Positions 32,036-39,151 are shown, counted from the stretch's first letter. The stretch: DNA of 40,188 nt from Nocardioides sp. (GCA_031177735.1 JAPSKJ010000002.1:1-40188); one strand, 5' to 3'. A program made the numbers and translations. The notes: a model not told the origin generated them from the letters alone.

Positions 32036-32541
32036 TGGTCGGTCACCCCTTCGCTGAGGACGCGGACGACGTCGATGTCGGCGTAGTAGTGGCAGTAGTC
32101 CTCAGTGGCGCCGACGCCTGGGAGGTTGATCCGCCACGGCTTCACTCCGGCGGCCTTGTAACGAACCCACCTGTCACCCTTCGCGTCTTCCACCACGGCC
32201 CCGAGTCCCGTCGGCTCGGGCGGCTTCGGCGGCTCGACCAGCGAGCGGAGGGCGGCCTGCAGAGCAGCCACGTCACGAGCGGCCGACTTCGCGGTGAGGT
32301 TGCTGTACGGAGTTCCGCCTCCCTCGAGTCGGATGCGAGCAGCCAAGCGATCGAGCACCGGTCCGTCGTCCGGGTCGATCACGACGATGCGTCGGTAGTG
32401 GCACTGGTCCGGCGAGATGTCGCTCGGCCACCCGCCCGGCGCGGACCAGTAGTCAGGATCGCCCGTTGTGCGGACGACCATGAACTCGCGCCCCATCGCC
32501 GTGGCAACCGCCACGTCCCCCGGCCTCCACTCCCGCTTCAC
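32032..32541 (-). CDS. Early protein, 169 aa, unknown
   Basis: GTG 32541 overlaps the upstream stop (GTGA). A beta start (WRPGDVAVATAMGREFMVVR), YWSAPGGWPSDISPDQCHYR, then a helix (AARDVAALQAALRSLVEPPK) and a C-terminal DRWVRYKAAGVKPWRINLPG. No family recognised. Confidence 0.65.
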   Translation of the reverse strand: MKREWRPGDVAVATAMGREFMVVRTTGDPDYWSAPGGWPSDISPDQCHYRRIVVIDPDDGPVLDRLAARIRLEGGGTPYSNLTAKSAARDVAALQAALRSLVEPPKPPEPTGLGAVVEDAKGDRWVRYKAAGVKPWRINLPGVGATEDYCHYYADIDVVRVLSEGVTDQ

Positions 32542-32858
32542 GCCGCACCTCCGTCCGACACCGGCCACCACGAGACCCCCGGCCACTCGTGCGGGTCGTC
32601 GCCGATGGGTGGCAGCGCGTCACCGTGGATCTCGGCGATGCGGGCCTCGTGCTCGTTCTCACTGCCAGCGCAGTAGCCGACCCCGTGTGCCTTGGTTCGG
32701 CCGCATCCTTCGGTGGGGCAGGTGAACGGGTTGAGCATCATCGCGATCCGTTCGGCGGCGATGAGGGCAGCTTCGGCCATCGACTTCCCGTCGGCGAGCG
32801 CGTGAGACACCGCGTCGGCGATGGCGGGGGAGATCGAGGCGGGGACGATGGCGGTCAT
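32538..32858 (-). CDS. Early protein with zinc-finger-like motif, 106 aa
   Basis: ATG 32858: MTAIVPASISPAIADAVSHA, an Ala-rich helix (MAEAALIAAERIAMML), then FTCPTEGCGRTKAHGVGYC, a C-x4-C ... H ... C finger. Upstream overlap is ATGA. Unknown. Confidence 0.65.
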   Translation of the reverse strand: MTAIVPASISPAIADAVSHALADGKSMAEAALIAAERIAMMLNPFTCPTEGCGRTKAHGVGYCAGSENEHEARIAEIHGDALPPIGDDPHEWPGVSWWPVSDGGAA

Positions 32859-33130
32859 GCCGACACCGATGCCTCGACGTCGATGACCTCCAACGTCACC
32901 ATGCCTCGCTCCAAGTCGCCCCATCCGTCTAGGCGGGAGGCGTCCTCTACGCCGTTGCGGAGCGCGTTGTCGGCGAGCATGTACAAGCCGTCGGCCACAG
33001 AGAGCGGAGAGCCGGACGCGTGTCGGTATGGGAACTCCTCATCCTCGACGCGCCTGATCCAGTCGGAGGGTGCTTGCGGGCTGACGTGAACCAACACGGT
33101 GGCCTCGCAGCGGATCTCGCGGGTTTCCAT
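32855..33130 (-). CDS. Early protein, 91 aa, unknown
   Basis: ATG 33130 behind AAGGAGATCGTACCG. Beta strand start (METREIRCEATVLVHVSPQA), helix (PLSVADGLYMLADNALRNGV), and ending GMVTLEVIDVEASVSA. This gene has its own strong ribosome site and a 70-bp leader, unlike its coupled neighbours, so it may be expressed at a different level. Confidence 0.65.
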   Translation of the reverse strand: METREIRCEATVLVHVSPQAPSDWIRRVEDEEFPYRHASGSPLSVADGLYMLADNALRNGVEDASRLDGWGDLERGMVTLEVIDVEASVSA

Positions 33131-33200
33131 CGGTACGATCTCCTTGTAGTTGTGGTGAGGGTCGGTGTGGCTTGGTCGCTGGCACCGGCCCTCGCTGTTG

Positions 33201-33290
33201 TCAGAGGCGCGGGTAGATCTGTGCGCCGAGGTAGACCGCCCAGGTGCCGATGACGAGGGCGATGAAGGCGGTCAGGCGGAGGTGGGTCAT
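33201..33290 (-). CDS. 29-aa single-pass membrane peptide
   Basis: MTHLRLTAFIALVIGTWAVY, then LGAQIYPRL: one short membrane helix (about 6-22). ATG 33290 overlaps the upstream stop by ATGA. Very small, but coupling and hydrophobic profile support it. Confidence 0.55.
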   Translation of the reverse strand: MTHLRLTAFIALVIGTWAVYLGAQIYPRL

Positions 33291-33466
33291 CCCGACACCT
33301 CCGTCCCGCAGATCAGGCATTCACGGGTGTCGGACTCGGGGCGATCGAGCCAGTCGTGGGCACAGCGACTTGCGTCCTGTGCGCGGTAGTAGCCGTCGAA
33401 GTCACACGTCGGACAGGCGTCGTCGTTGTAGTGCGTGCAGGTCCGCGGATCGGCGTGCCAGCGCAT
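33287..33466 (-). CDS. 59-aa Cys-rich early protein
   Basis: MRWHADPRTCTHYNDDACPT, CDFDGYYRAQDASRCAHDWL and ECLICGTEVSG: six cysteines plus several His, consistent with two zinc sites. ATGA overlaps on both sides. Unknown. Confidence 0.68.
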   Translation of the reverse strand: MRWHADPRTCTHYNDDACPTCDFDGYYRAQDASRCAHDWLDRPESDTRECLICGTEVSG

Positions 33467-33972
33467 CAGGCGGCCCTCCGTCCGTACAGCACGGCGCCGT
33501 AGGGGTCGGCAGCGGCAAGGCGTTCGGCGGGCTCGGCGCCGACGCCACGGAAGGCGACGCAGATTGGCGTCCAGCCGAACTTCAGCGTTGAGCCGTCGGG
33601 GCGCTGGAACTCGACCTGCCCGACGTAGACAGCGTCAGCCGCCCCGTAGAGCAGATCCCGCCACCGCTGGCGGCTGGCAACCTGCGTCATCAGGCAGCCG
33701 GTCCGATGCGCTGCCCAGCGCTCGATCCACTGTTGCGCCGTCGAGTACGGCGGGTTGCACCACACGAGCCCTTCCCACGGCTGCACGAGCCCGTCGTCCT
33801 CGGCGGTGTAGTACCGCTTCGCCGGGACGTGCCACGGGCCACCGGGCGGCGCGGCGACGTCGAGGTCGAACTCCAAGCCCATCGCGTCGAACACCCAGCG
33901 CGGCGTGTAGCAGTCGTCCGAGGTGACCGCGATCGAGTCCGACGGGAGAGCGAACAGGTGCTCGGCGCTCAC
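33466..33972 (-). CDS. Phage adenine-specific DNA methyltransferase (DNMT/Dam family)
   Basis: 168 aa from GTG 33972 (GTG 33975 also possible; the larger frame runs through another gene). Motifs of the phage N6-adenine methyltransferase family: YTPRWVFDAMGLEFDLDVAA (22-41) with the acidic S-adenosylmethionine site, and catalytic LVWCNPPYS (NPPY, 73-76). It would mark phage DNA at GATC-like sites and so protect it from host restriction or interfere with host mismatch repair. Small size is typical for this family. Confidence 0.9.
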   Translation of the reverse strand: MSAEHLFALPSDSIAVTSDDCYTPRWVFDAMGLEFDLDVAAPPGGPWHVPAKRYYTAEDDGLVQPWEGLVWCNPPYSTAQQWIERWAAHRTGCLMTQVASRQRWRDLLYGAADAVYVGQVEFQRPDGSTLKFGWTPICVAFRGVGAEPAERLAAADPYGAVLYGRRAA

Positions 33973-34136
33973 CACACCCACCGCCCCACGACGACGCCCG
34001 CGTAGACCAGCGCCGCGTCGATCGGGACCGCCAGCAGCAGCCCGTTGACGATGCCGGCGAATGGTGCCCCGACGACGACCGGCTCGGGGCGCGTTGGAGC
34101 CGCGTCCACGGTCGCCGCCGGGGAGACGGGGGTCAC
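33969..34136 (-). CDS. 55-aa membrane protein, unknown
   Basis: GTG 34136: a polar N terminus rich in Pro/Ala/Thr, then a hydrophobic stretch (about 26-52, FAGIVNGLLLAVPIDAALVY, AGVVVGRWVWW). One or two short membrane passes. Overlaps the methyltransferase gene by GTGA and the upstream gene by GTGA. Unknown. Confidence 0.6.
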   Translation of the reverse strand: MTPVSPAATVDAAPTRPEPVVVGAPFAGIVNGLLLAVPIDAALVYAGVVVGRWVW

Positions 34137-34444
34137 TGGTCGCTCCCGAGGTAGGCGCGGGCGACGGCGTATGCCTTCGATACGGTGACGTCGAGGCCGT
34201 GCCTTTCGATGACCGTCGCGTCAGCCTCCAGCCAGTCCGCCACGGCGAGCGCGACGGCGGGGTGCCAGGAGGCGATATGGTCGGCGTCGTTCTGGAACAC
34301 GTGACAGTCCGCGAACACCGTCCCGTCCCCGTTGACCTGCCAGCCGTCCTTGCCGTAGCCGTCAACCACCCACGGACCCCGCGTCGCAGCCTCGGCCCGC
34401 TCCCGCATCAGCGACGCCGCCCGCCGCAACAGGTCCGCGCTCAT
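34133..34444 (-). CDS. Early protein, 103 aa, unknown
   Basis: MSADLLRRAASLMRERAEAA, TRGPWVVDGYGKDGWQVNGD, HIASWHPAVALAVADWLEAD, AYAVARAYLGSDQ. The GPWxxxG...NDADHIASWHPAVALAVADWL pattern is common in actinophage hypothetical proteins ('ead/Ea22-like' annotation in some). Role unknown. Confidence 0.7.
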   Translation of the reverse strand: MSADLLRRAASLMRERAEAATRGPWVVDGYGKDGWQVNGDGTVFADCHVFQNDADHIASWHPAVALAVADWLEADATVIERHGLDVTVSKAYAVARAYLGSDQ

Positions 34445-34578
34445 CACGCCACCTCCGCGTCGACGTCGAAGCAGCCCTCGGGACGGTGCTCGATCAGGTG
34501 GCCGGCGGTGGGGAGCTGGACGGCGAAGGCTCCGAGGGGGAGGGTGGTGGTGCCGCAGTGGCAGACGGGGGTGGTCAT
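34444..34578 (-). CDS. 44-aa early protein with CxC
   Basis: MTTPVCHCGTTTLPLGAFAV, then QLPTAGHLIEHRPEGCFDVD. CxC and a later H-L-I-E-H ... C could bind a metal. ATGA overlap upstream, 1-nt overlap downstream. Unknown. Confidence 0.6.
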   Translation of the reverse strand: MTTPVCHCGTTTLPLGAFAVQLPTAGHLIEHRPEGCFDVDAEVA

Positions 34579-35060
34579 GCCGCACCGCCCTCGGGGTAGC
34601 GGACCAGGATCTCGTAGCCCGTGCCGTAGTAGCCATTGCCGTCCGAGCCGTCGAACTGCATGAGGTTGATGCGCTGGTCGTCGGCGAACACGAAGATCCG
34701 GTAGTAGCCGGTCCAGCAGTCCTCGGGAGCGTCCGGGTCGTCAGGGTCGAACGTCGGCTTCTCGTCGTCACCAGCGGGCCGGTAGTCGAAGTCGACCCGG
34801 GTGATGATGTTGTCCACGCCGTTCAGGACGCTCAGGTCGTAGCAGCCCGCCGAGCACGCGCAGCCGCCGTCGTGGCCGATCGCCTTGATGACCGTGCCGT
34901 CGTCGAGGAGCAGGTGCTCGTTGTCGACCTTGGTGACCTTTCGGCCCATCAACAGGGCCTCGATTTCGGTCTTGTCGTCCTGGTCGAAGGCGCGGACGTC
35001 GGGGTCGCGGTCCCCCCACGAGTAGGCGGTCGCTCGGATCGGCGTGAAGTTCTCAGTCAT
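34575..35060 (-). CDS. DUF7448-like early protein
   Basis: 161 aa from ATG 35060. GRKVTKVDNEHLLLDDGTVI, GGCACSAGCYDLSVL, DNIITRVDFDYRP, GYYRIFVFADDQRINLMQFD and GNGYYGTGYEILVRYP match the beta-rich plan of DUF7448, a phage/bacterial family without known function. CACSAGC may bind a metal. Confidence 0.75.
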   Translation of the reverse strand: MTENFTPIRATAYSWGDRDPDVRAFDQDDKTEIEALLMGRKVTKVDNEHLLLDDGTVIKAIGHDGGCACSAGCYDLSVLNGVDNIITRVDFDYRPAGDDEKPTFDPDDPDAPEDCWTGYYRIFVFADDQRINLMQFDGSDGNGYYGTGYEILVRYPEGGAA

Positions 35061-35446
35061 GCTGCAGCTCCGTTCGTGTAGGAGTTGGCGCCGACCCACC
35101 GGAAGATGCGGTGGCCGTGCGTGCCCTTGTCGGTGCTGACCTCGTCGCCGACCGGCCGGATCACGCCCTCGGACCGGAGCGCGTTGAACGTGGCTCCGAC
35201 GACACCGCCCTTCACGCCGTGAATCAGGCGGGCGTCGTTCGCGGAGAAGGGACGGCCGGTCGCAGCGAGCTGACGGATCGCCGCCTCGACCTTCTGCGCG
35301 TCGGTCGGGTGAGCCGACGTCGCCCGCGCCATGCCGACCGCCTTCGCAGCGAGACCGGCGCACGGACACAGGTCGGGGTGCTGGGTCTCGAGGTGGTAGC
35401 CGTGGGTGCAGCGGTCGGAGCGGGCGTCGAGGCCGAGGGTGGTCAT
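35057..35446 (-). CDS. Winged-helix DNA-binding early protein
   Basis: 129 aa. The N terminus has a Cys/His cluster (RCTHGYHLETQHPDLCPCAG). The C-terminal domain (VEAAIRQLAATGRPFSANDA, RLIHGVKGGVVGATFNALRS, EGVIRPVGDEVSTDKGTHGH, RIFRWVG) is a winged helix that probably binds DNA. ATGA overlaps with neighbours. A replication or early regulation role is plausible. Confidence 0.72.
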   Translation of the reverse strand: MTTLGLDARSDRCTHGYHLETQHPDLCPCAGLAAKAVGMARATSAHPTDAQKVEAAIRQLAATGRPFSANDARLIHGVKGGVVGATFNALRSEGVIRPVGDEVSTDKGTHGHRIFRWVGANSYTNGAAA

Positions 35447-35649
35447 CAGGACGCCCGCTTGGTCTTCTCGATGAAGGTGTCGAGGTCGCTGCGGTCGAAC
35501 AGCACCCGGTGGCCGATCTCGACCCGCGGGATCTTCCCGTTCTGGCCGCCCAGCTCCTTCATGGAGCGGAGGCTGATGCCGAGGTAGGCGGCGGCTCGGG
35601 AGTAGTCGAGCAGTCGGCGCTCGCTGCCCTCCGACGTCTGCTTGCTCAT
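35446..35649 (-). CDS. Excisionase-like MerR/HTH_17 protein
   Basis: 67 aa from ATG 35649. LLDYSRAAAYLGISLRSMKE then IPRVEIGHRVLFDRSDLDTF is the winged-HTH excisionase signature. It would bend attP DNA and steer the integrase toward excision. Its gene directly follows the Cro-like regulator by ATGA overlap, so excision is tied to lytic induction. Confidence 0.85.
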   Translation of the reverse strand: MSKQTSEGSERRLLDYSRAAAYLGISLRSMKELGGQNGKIPRVEIGHRVLFDRSDLDTFIEKTKRAS

Positions 35650-35948
35650 GCGACTAGTGCTCCTGTCTTGGTTCGGTTTGCGATTCGTCCCTGTTGAGTG
35701 GACACCTTGGGCACGAAAAGAAGCGAGAGAGGCATGTCGAGAGCCTCCGCGATGTTCTGCGCGAGTTGTGGCGAGCAGGTCTTTCGGCGCCCCGAGGTCA
35801 GGTGGCTGACCATTCCCTTCGAACAGCCGGCGTAGCGAGCCAGGCGGTCGAGTGAGAACCCTCGTCGCTCCATCGCGTCCACCAGTCCCTCGCGGTTTGC
35901 CAGCTCCATCCACGTGCCTCGCGGCCAACGCTTCCGGTTGCGGTTCAT
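35646..35948 (-). CDS. Cro-like XRE regulator
   Basis: 100 aa from ATG 35948 with AGGAC upstream; an earlier in-frame start adds 7 residues. HTH at about 33-52 (LDRLARYAGCSKGMVSHLTS), with downstream NIAEALDMPLSLLFVPK. It is divergent from the repressor across the operator region and first in the early operon, as Cro is in lambda. Confidence 0.85.
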   Translation of the reverse strand: MNRNRKRWPRGTWMELANREGLVDAMERRGFSLDRLARYAGCSKGMVSHLTSGRRKTCSPQLAQNIAEALDMPLSLLFVPKVSTQQGRIANRTKTGALVA

Positions 35949-36194
35949 CTGAAGTCCTCCGATCCTCACCCCTAGTAGACGGGGCTGTCAACAGTGCAAG
36001 GACATATTGACACGGTGCAGTAGACGCCTGTCAAGAAGTTACACGTGCGTAGTTATGCAGGTCAGGGCAGTAGCGGCATACTCGGTGCAACCACCTAGTA
36101 GACGATTTGACCCTCGACAGTGGCCGAACGCCGGTAGACGGTGACCCGATCGGGCCAGTTGCCGGCGCTAGCTCGGCCAGGAAGCGTGTTCCCC
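35949..36194. promoter_or_regulatory. Genetic switch: divergent promoter/operator region
   Basis: 246 bp between Cro-like and repressor genes. AGTAGACG occurs exactly at 35974-35981, 36019-36026 and 36097-36104, with a variant GGTAGACG at 36133-36140. Leftward candidates: TTGCAC (35999-35994), 16-nt spacer, TACTAG (35977-35972), which overlaps the first copy; and TTGACA (36034-36029) with TCAATA 18 nt on. TTGACA (36007-36012) and TGTCAA (36029-36034) form an inverted repeat around the second copy. A rightward promoter is less clear (TTATGC 36053, 18-nt spacer, CATACT). Confidence 0.7.
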
Positions 36195-36539
36195 GTGAGC
36201 AAGATCGGCGACCTGATCCAGGCCTACCAGGACCAGCACGGCACTTCTGACCGTGCGCTGGCGAGCCGGATCGGCGTCACCGCGACGCTCGTGGGGAAGT
36301 GGAAGCGCGGCACGTTCGTCGAGCTCCCGCGTAAGGACCGCATCGAGGCGCTGAGCGAACAGATCAACGTCTCCTACTCGGTCCTGCTGCTCGCCTTCCT
36401 CGACGACATCGGCTACCTGCGCGAGGAGAGTGATGGCGATGACCGAAACGCCGCCCCCATGAACATGTCGGACCGCTTCCGTATGGTCGCCGGCGAACAG
36501 GAGTTGCGGGTCGCCAAGCGGCCGAAGAAGCGTGAGTAG
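36195..36539 (+). CDS. Immunity repressor (XRE family HTH)
   Basis: 114 aa from GTG 36195. A helix-turn-helix lies at about 18-37 (SDRALASRIGVTATLVGKWK), followed by LPRKDRIEALSEQINVSYSV and a helical segment; the tail (85-114) is polar. There is no LexA-like peptidase domain, so inactivation probably depends on the adjacent ImmA/IrrE protease. Divergent from the Cro-like gene. Confidence 0.82.
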   Translation: MSKIGDLIQAYQDQHGTSDRALASRIGVTATLVGKWKRGTFVELPRKDRIEALSEQINVSYSVLLLAFLDDIGYLREESDGDDRNAAPMNMSDRFRMVAGEQELRVAKRPKKRE

Positions 36540-36554
36540 ACATGGGGAGGTCGG

Positions 36555-37007
36555 ATGGCGTCGTTCTCACCGTGGCGCCTTCTACGGAACCTCTCCCACA
36601 TCGACCTGCACTTCACCGACGACGACGACATCCTCGATGGCGCGCACGCCTGGTACTATCACCGGCTGCGCGCCATCGTCATGGACAAGCGCCTCAGTCA
36701 AGTCGAGCGGCGCAGCGTCCTGGCGCACGAGTTGGGGCACGTCATCCGCGGAGACGTGCCGTGCGGGGATGATGTGCTGGACTGTCGGCAGGAGTCGGTG
36801 GTCGACCAGTGGGCCGCCCGGAAGCTCATCACGCTTGACGCGCTCGTGGATGCGCTGCGGTGGTCCGACGACCCTCACGAGGTGGCCGACTGCCTGTGGG
36901 TGACAGTTGACCTCCTCGAGGTCCGACTGCGGCATCTGCACCCTTCGGAGCGGGCGTGGATCAGGAGACAACTAGACCGGTCGACCGATCCGGGACCTTG
37001 GCCCTAA
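36555..37007 (+). CDS. ImmA/IrrE family metallopeptidase
   Basis: 150 aa from ATG 36555 behind GGGGAGGTCGG. The zinc motif HELGH (58-62) sits in ERRSVLAHELGHVIRGD, with downstream ESVVDQWAARKLI providing the third ligand region. ImmA-type proteases cleave XRE repressors upon damage signals. The 15-bp gap to the repressor gene implies one operon. Confidence 0.93.
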   Translation: MASFSPWRLLRNLSHIDLHFTDDDDILDGAHAWYYHRLRAIVMDKRLSQVERRSVLAHELGHVIRGDVPCGDDVLDCRQESVVDQWAARKLITLDALVDALRWSDDPHEVADCLWVTVDLLEVRLRHLHPSERAWIRRQLDRSTDPGPWP

Positions 37008-37125
37008 CTATCCACCTGGGTTATCAGTTAAGTAAATGCCTAGCGTCTCGTCGGCGCAAGGTTCCCCACCTAGCCATAGGCCTGGCCCGGACGAGGCGGA
37101 GCCACCCCTGCCCCCGGGAGACAAC
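37008..37125. other. Intergenic gap upstream of membrane protein gene
   Basis: 118 bp. It is locally A/T-richer (37017-37038) and then GC-rich. No hairpin or clear promoter stands out; a GGGAG ribosome site precedes ATG 37126. I see no gene here. Confidence 0.5.
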
Positions 37126-37377
37126 ATGGAAGACAAGCCCGTATCAGTGACCATAGTCGGCGCGGCGTTCCTCTGGATCGCCGGACTCGTCCTAGCGGCC
37201 GTCTACAGCATCCACGGCTACCGCGGCACCGACGTTTGGGCCTTCATTGCCGTCGCGGCTGGCGCGACGCTCACGATCCGGCACTTCCTGATTCGGCTCG
37301 CGTGCGTGCTGCTCGAGCGGGAGCGCAACGCGTTCCTGCTCGGCCAGGACGTACAGCGCCTGCGATCAACACGCTAG
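37126..37377 (+). CDS. Small membrane protein in immunity operon (superinfection exclusion candidate)
   Basis: 83 aa with two membrane helices (about 8-28, VTIVGAAFLWIAGLVLAAVY; 39-63, AFIAVAAGATLTIRHFLIRL plus the next residues) and a cytoplasmic Arg/Glu end (RERNAFLLGQDVQRLRS). It follows the repressor/ImmA pair and would be expressed in the lysogen. Its TAG stop shares CTAG (37374-37377) with the TAG stop of the integrase on the other strand. Role unknown; prophage-expressed membrane proteins in this position often block superinfection. Confidence 0.7.
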   Translation: MEDKPVSVTIVGAAFLWIAGLVLAAVYSIHGYRGTDVWAFIAVAAGATLTIRHFLIRLACVLLERERNAFLLGQDVQRLRSTR

Positions 37378-38570
37378 GCCCAGCGGCCACCGCGGTCGAG
37401 CTTCTGAACGGCGTCCACAAGCATCTTGTCGGCGGCGTGCTGGTAGCGCATCGTCACGCTGATCTGGGAGTGGCCGAGGATCGCCATGGCGACCCTGATG
37501 TCGACCCCCTCGGCGACCATGAGCGTCCCAGCCGAGTGCCGAGCGTCGTGGAGCCGGTAGTGCCTCACCCCTGCCTGTTGCAGCAGCTTGCGCCAGCGCC
37601 CGGCGTCGACAGAGGGGTCGATCGGACGGCCGTCCTCGAGCGTGAAGACGAGTCCGGAGTCGGTCCAGAACGAGCCTGCGGCCAGACGTCTCTCGTTCTG
37701 CGCCTTCCGGTGCGCCTTGAGGTTGTCGAGCAGCGATGGCGGTAGCGGGATGTCGCGGCGGCTCTTGCTGCTCTTGGGTGTGCCGAACACAATGCCCCGG
37801 CCGGTGACGCGCATGAGGGTCTGCCGGATGCGGATGATGCCCGCGTCAAGGTCGACGTCCTCCCAGCGCAAGCCCAGTGCCTCGCCTTGCCGCAGGCCGA
37901 GGGCGAGGGCCACGTTCCACCTGGCGGCGTTCCACTGCCCGCGGCAGGCGTCGAGGATCCGGTCGACCTCGACCTCGCTCATCACGTCGAGTTCGCGCTC
38001 CACCCGAGCCGGCGCCTTCATGGCGTCGCGGCCGGCGGGATTGGCGCGCAGCTTCTTGCGGCGCACGGCCTCGGACAGTGCCGCAGACAGGATGCGGTGA
38101 GTCTGGTGGATGGTGTTGGCTGACAAGGGAGTGGGCTCAGCCTTGGTCGGGTTGCCTTCGTCGCGGAGCCGGTCCCAGGCGTCTTCGATGTGCTCGGGCG
38201 TGAGCCTGTCGAGCCGATGGTGGCCGAGCAGCGGGATGATGTAGTGGTTGACCTTCGCGCTGTATCCAGCGAGCGTGTAGGGCTTGGCGTGCCGAGGGAG
38301 CACGCGCTTGTACCAGTAGTTCATCCACTGCTCGACGGTCATCGCCTTGCCGTCAGCGGGGAGCTCGTCCGCCGCGACCTGCTGAGCGAGGTCCCGCAGC
38401 TTCGTTGCCGCGGCGCTGCGCGTGGCTGCTGACACCTTGCGTCGCACTGGTCGGCCATCGCGGCGGTCCACGATGAGAGCGCCGATCCACTTGCCGCGGG
38501 AGGCGTCGAAGTAGACCGAGCCGTCGCCGTCGGAGCGGCGCTTGCGTGAATCCTTGGGCCTCTCAGCCAT
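37374..38570 (-). CDS. int: Tyrosine integrase
   Basis: 398 aa. N-terminal arm-binding domain (about 1-65: DGDGSVYFDASRGKWIG, VDRRDGRPVRRKVSAATRSA), SAM-like core-binding domain (75-180) and catalytic domain with R227 (LGLRQGEAL), K266 (TPKSSKSRRDIPL), H341-x-x-R344 (HDARHS), H367 (LGHSQ) and the nucleophile Y376 (MRYQH). All catalytic residues are present. It recombines attP, which lies just upstream of its start, with the host tRNA gene. Confidence 0.97.
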   Translation of the reverse strand: MAERPKDSRKRRSDGDGSVYFDASRGKWIGALIVDRRDGRPVRRKVSAATRSAAATKLRDLAQQVAADELPADGKAMTVEQWMNYWYKRVLPRHAKPYTLAGYSAKVNHYIIPLLGHHRLDRLTPEHIEDAWDRLRDEGNPTKAEPTPLSANTIHQTHRILSAALSEAVRRKKLRANPAGRDAMKAPARVERELDVMSEVEVDRILDACRGQWNAARWNVALALGLRQGEALGLRWEDVDLDAGIIRIRQTLMRVTGRGIVFGTPKSSKSRRDIPLPPSLLDNLKAHRKAQNERRLAAGSFWTDSGLVFTLEDGRPIDPSVDAGRWRKLLQQAGVRHYRLHDARHSAGTLMVAEGVDIRVAMAILGHSQISVTMRYQHAADKMLVDAVQKLDRGGRWA

Positions 38571-38647
38571 CCGCTGCTCCCGACCTCACGGGGCGCTCGG
38601 AGGACGGCCCCTCTAGTGCCTCAGTCTACCGAGGATCGGCCGCGGGC

Positions 38648-38670
38648 TGGGAGCATCGCTGGGAGCAACG
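38648..38670 (+). repeat. Arm-type repeat pair, left of core
   Basis: TGGGAGCATCG (38648-38658) and TGGGAGCAACG (38660-38670), one base apart. The same 11-bp unit appears twice on the other side of the core, so these are predicted binding sites for the N-terminal domain of the integrase. Confidence 0.7.
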
Positions 38671-38761
38671 GGTGGCCTTCTCGGTGCCTCGCCATGCACT
38701 GTTTGGCAGCGTGACTGAGCGTGAATGCATCCTGGCGTCGCCCTATCGCCCCCCCTTTCGC

Positions 38762-38809
38762 AGGACTCATAATCCTTGGGTCGTGGGTTCGAGCCCCACC
38801 CGCCCTACC
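38762..38809 (+). other. attP core: 3' half of a CAU-anticodon tRNA
   Basis: The sequence folds as tRNA positions 28-75: anticodon loop CTCATAA (anticodon CAT), anticodon 3' stem, a 5-nt variable loop GGGTC, T arm GTGGG TTCGAGC CCCAC, acceptor strand CCGCCCT, discriminator A and CC. The base before it (38761) would mismatch the stem, so identity to the host gene probably starts at 38762. Integration would restore the tRNA (tRNA-Met or Ile2). Confidence 0.85.
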
Positions 38810-38857
38810 GGGTTTACCTGCGAAGATAGCCGCGCGTCGATGAATCAAGCGGCCCGA

Positions 38858-38879
38858 TGGGAGCAGCGTGGGAGCAACG
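38858..38879 (+). repeat. Arm-type repeat pair, right of core
   Basis: TGGGAGCAGCG (38858-38868) directly followed by TGGGAGCAACG (38869-38879), 48 bp from the core. Matches the left pair. Confidence 0.7.
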
Positions 38880-38917
38880 CTCATCGGCCTGTCGGACCGG
38901 CGTGCCACCCTTCCCGC

Positions 38918-39151
38918 ATGACTCTGAGCGAGCGGGAGCAGGCGATATTGGAGCTCGAGCGCGGTTGGTTCAAGTACGCCGGCGCCAAGGAGACTGCGAT
39001 CCACGAGCGGTTCGGGTGGACGGCGACCCGCTACTACCAGGCGTTGAATGCGGTGATCGACCGACCGGAGGCGCTGGCTCATGATCCCCTGACGGTCAAA
39101 CGTCTCCGCCGAGTTCGTGATCTGCGCCGCACCCGTCGTCGGGCAGTGTGA
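38918..39151 (+). CDS. DUF3263 family protein
   Basis: 77 aa from ATG 38918. LSEREQAILELERGWFKYAG, AKETAIHERFGWTATRYYQA, LNAVIDRPEALAHDPLTVKR, LRRVRDLRRTRRRAV matches the whole DUF3263 family, an actinobacterial HTH-like protein (AKExAIxxxFGxxxTRYYQxLN resembles a DNA-binding helix pair). It is the first gene inside attP on the accessory side. Likely regulator; function not established. Confidence 0.9.
   Translation: MTLSEREQAILELERGWFKYAGAKETAIHERFGWTATRYYQALNAVIDRPEALAHDPLTVKRLRRVRDLRRTRRRAV

Larger units (their letters stand above)
38571..38917. other. attP region
   Basis: 347 bp without a gene between integrase and the DUF3263 gene. It contains the tRNA-derived core (38762-38809) flanked by two pairs of TGGGAGCANCG direct repeats (38648-38658, 38660-38670; 38858-38868, 38869-38879) and a fifth inverted near-copy at 38572-38582, likely integrase arm sites. 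Open frames across it are not supported. Confidence 0.85.

Noticed and set aside
38546-39151. A 201-codon frame across attP
   Set aside because: It reads through the tRNA core and arm sites; only the part from ATG 38918 matches DUF3263.
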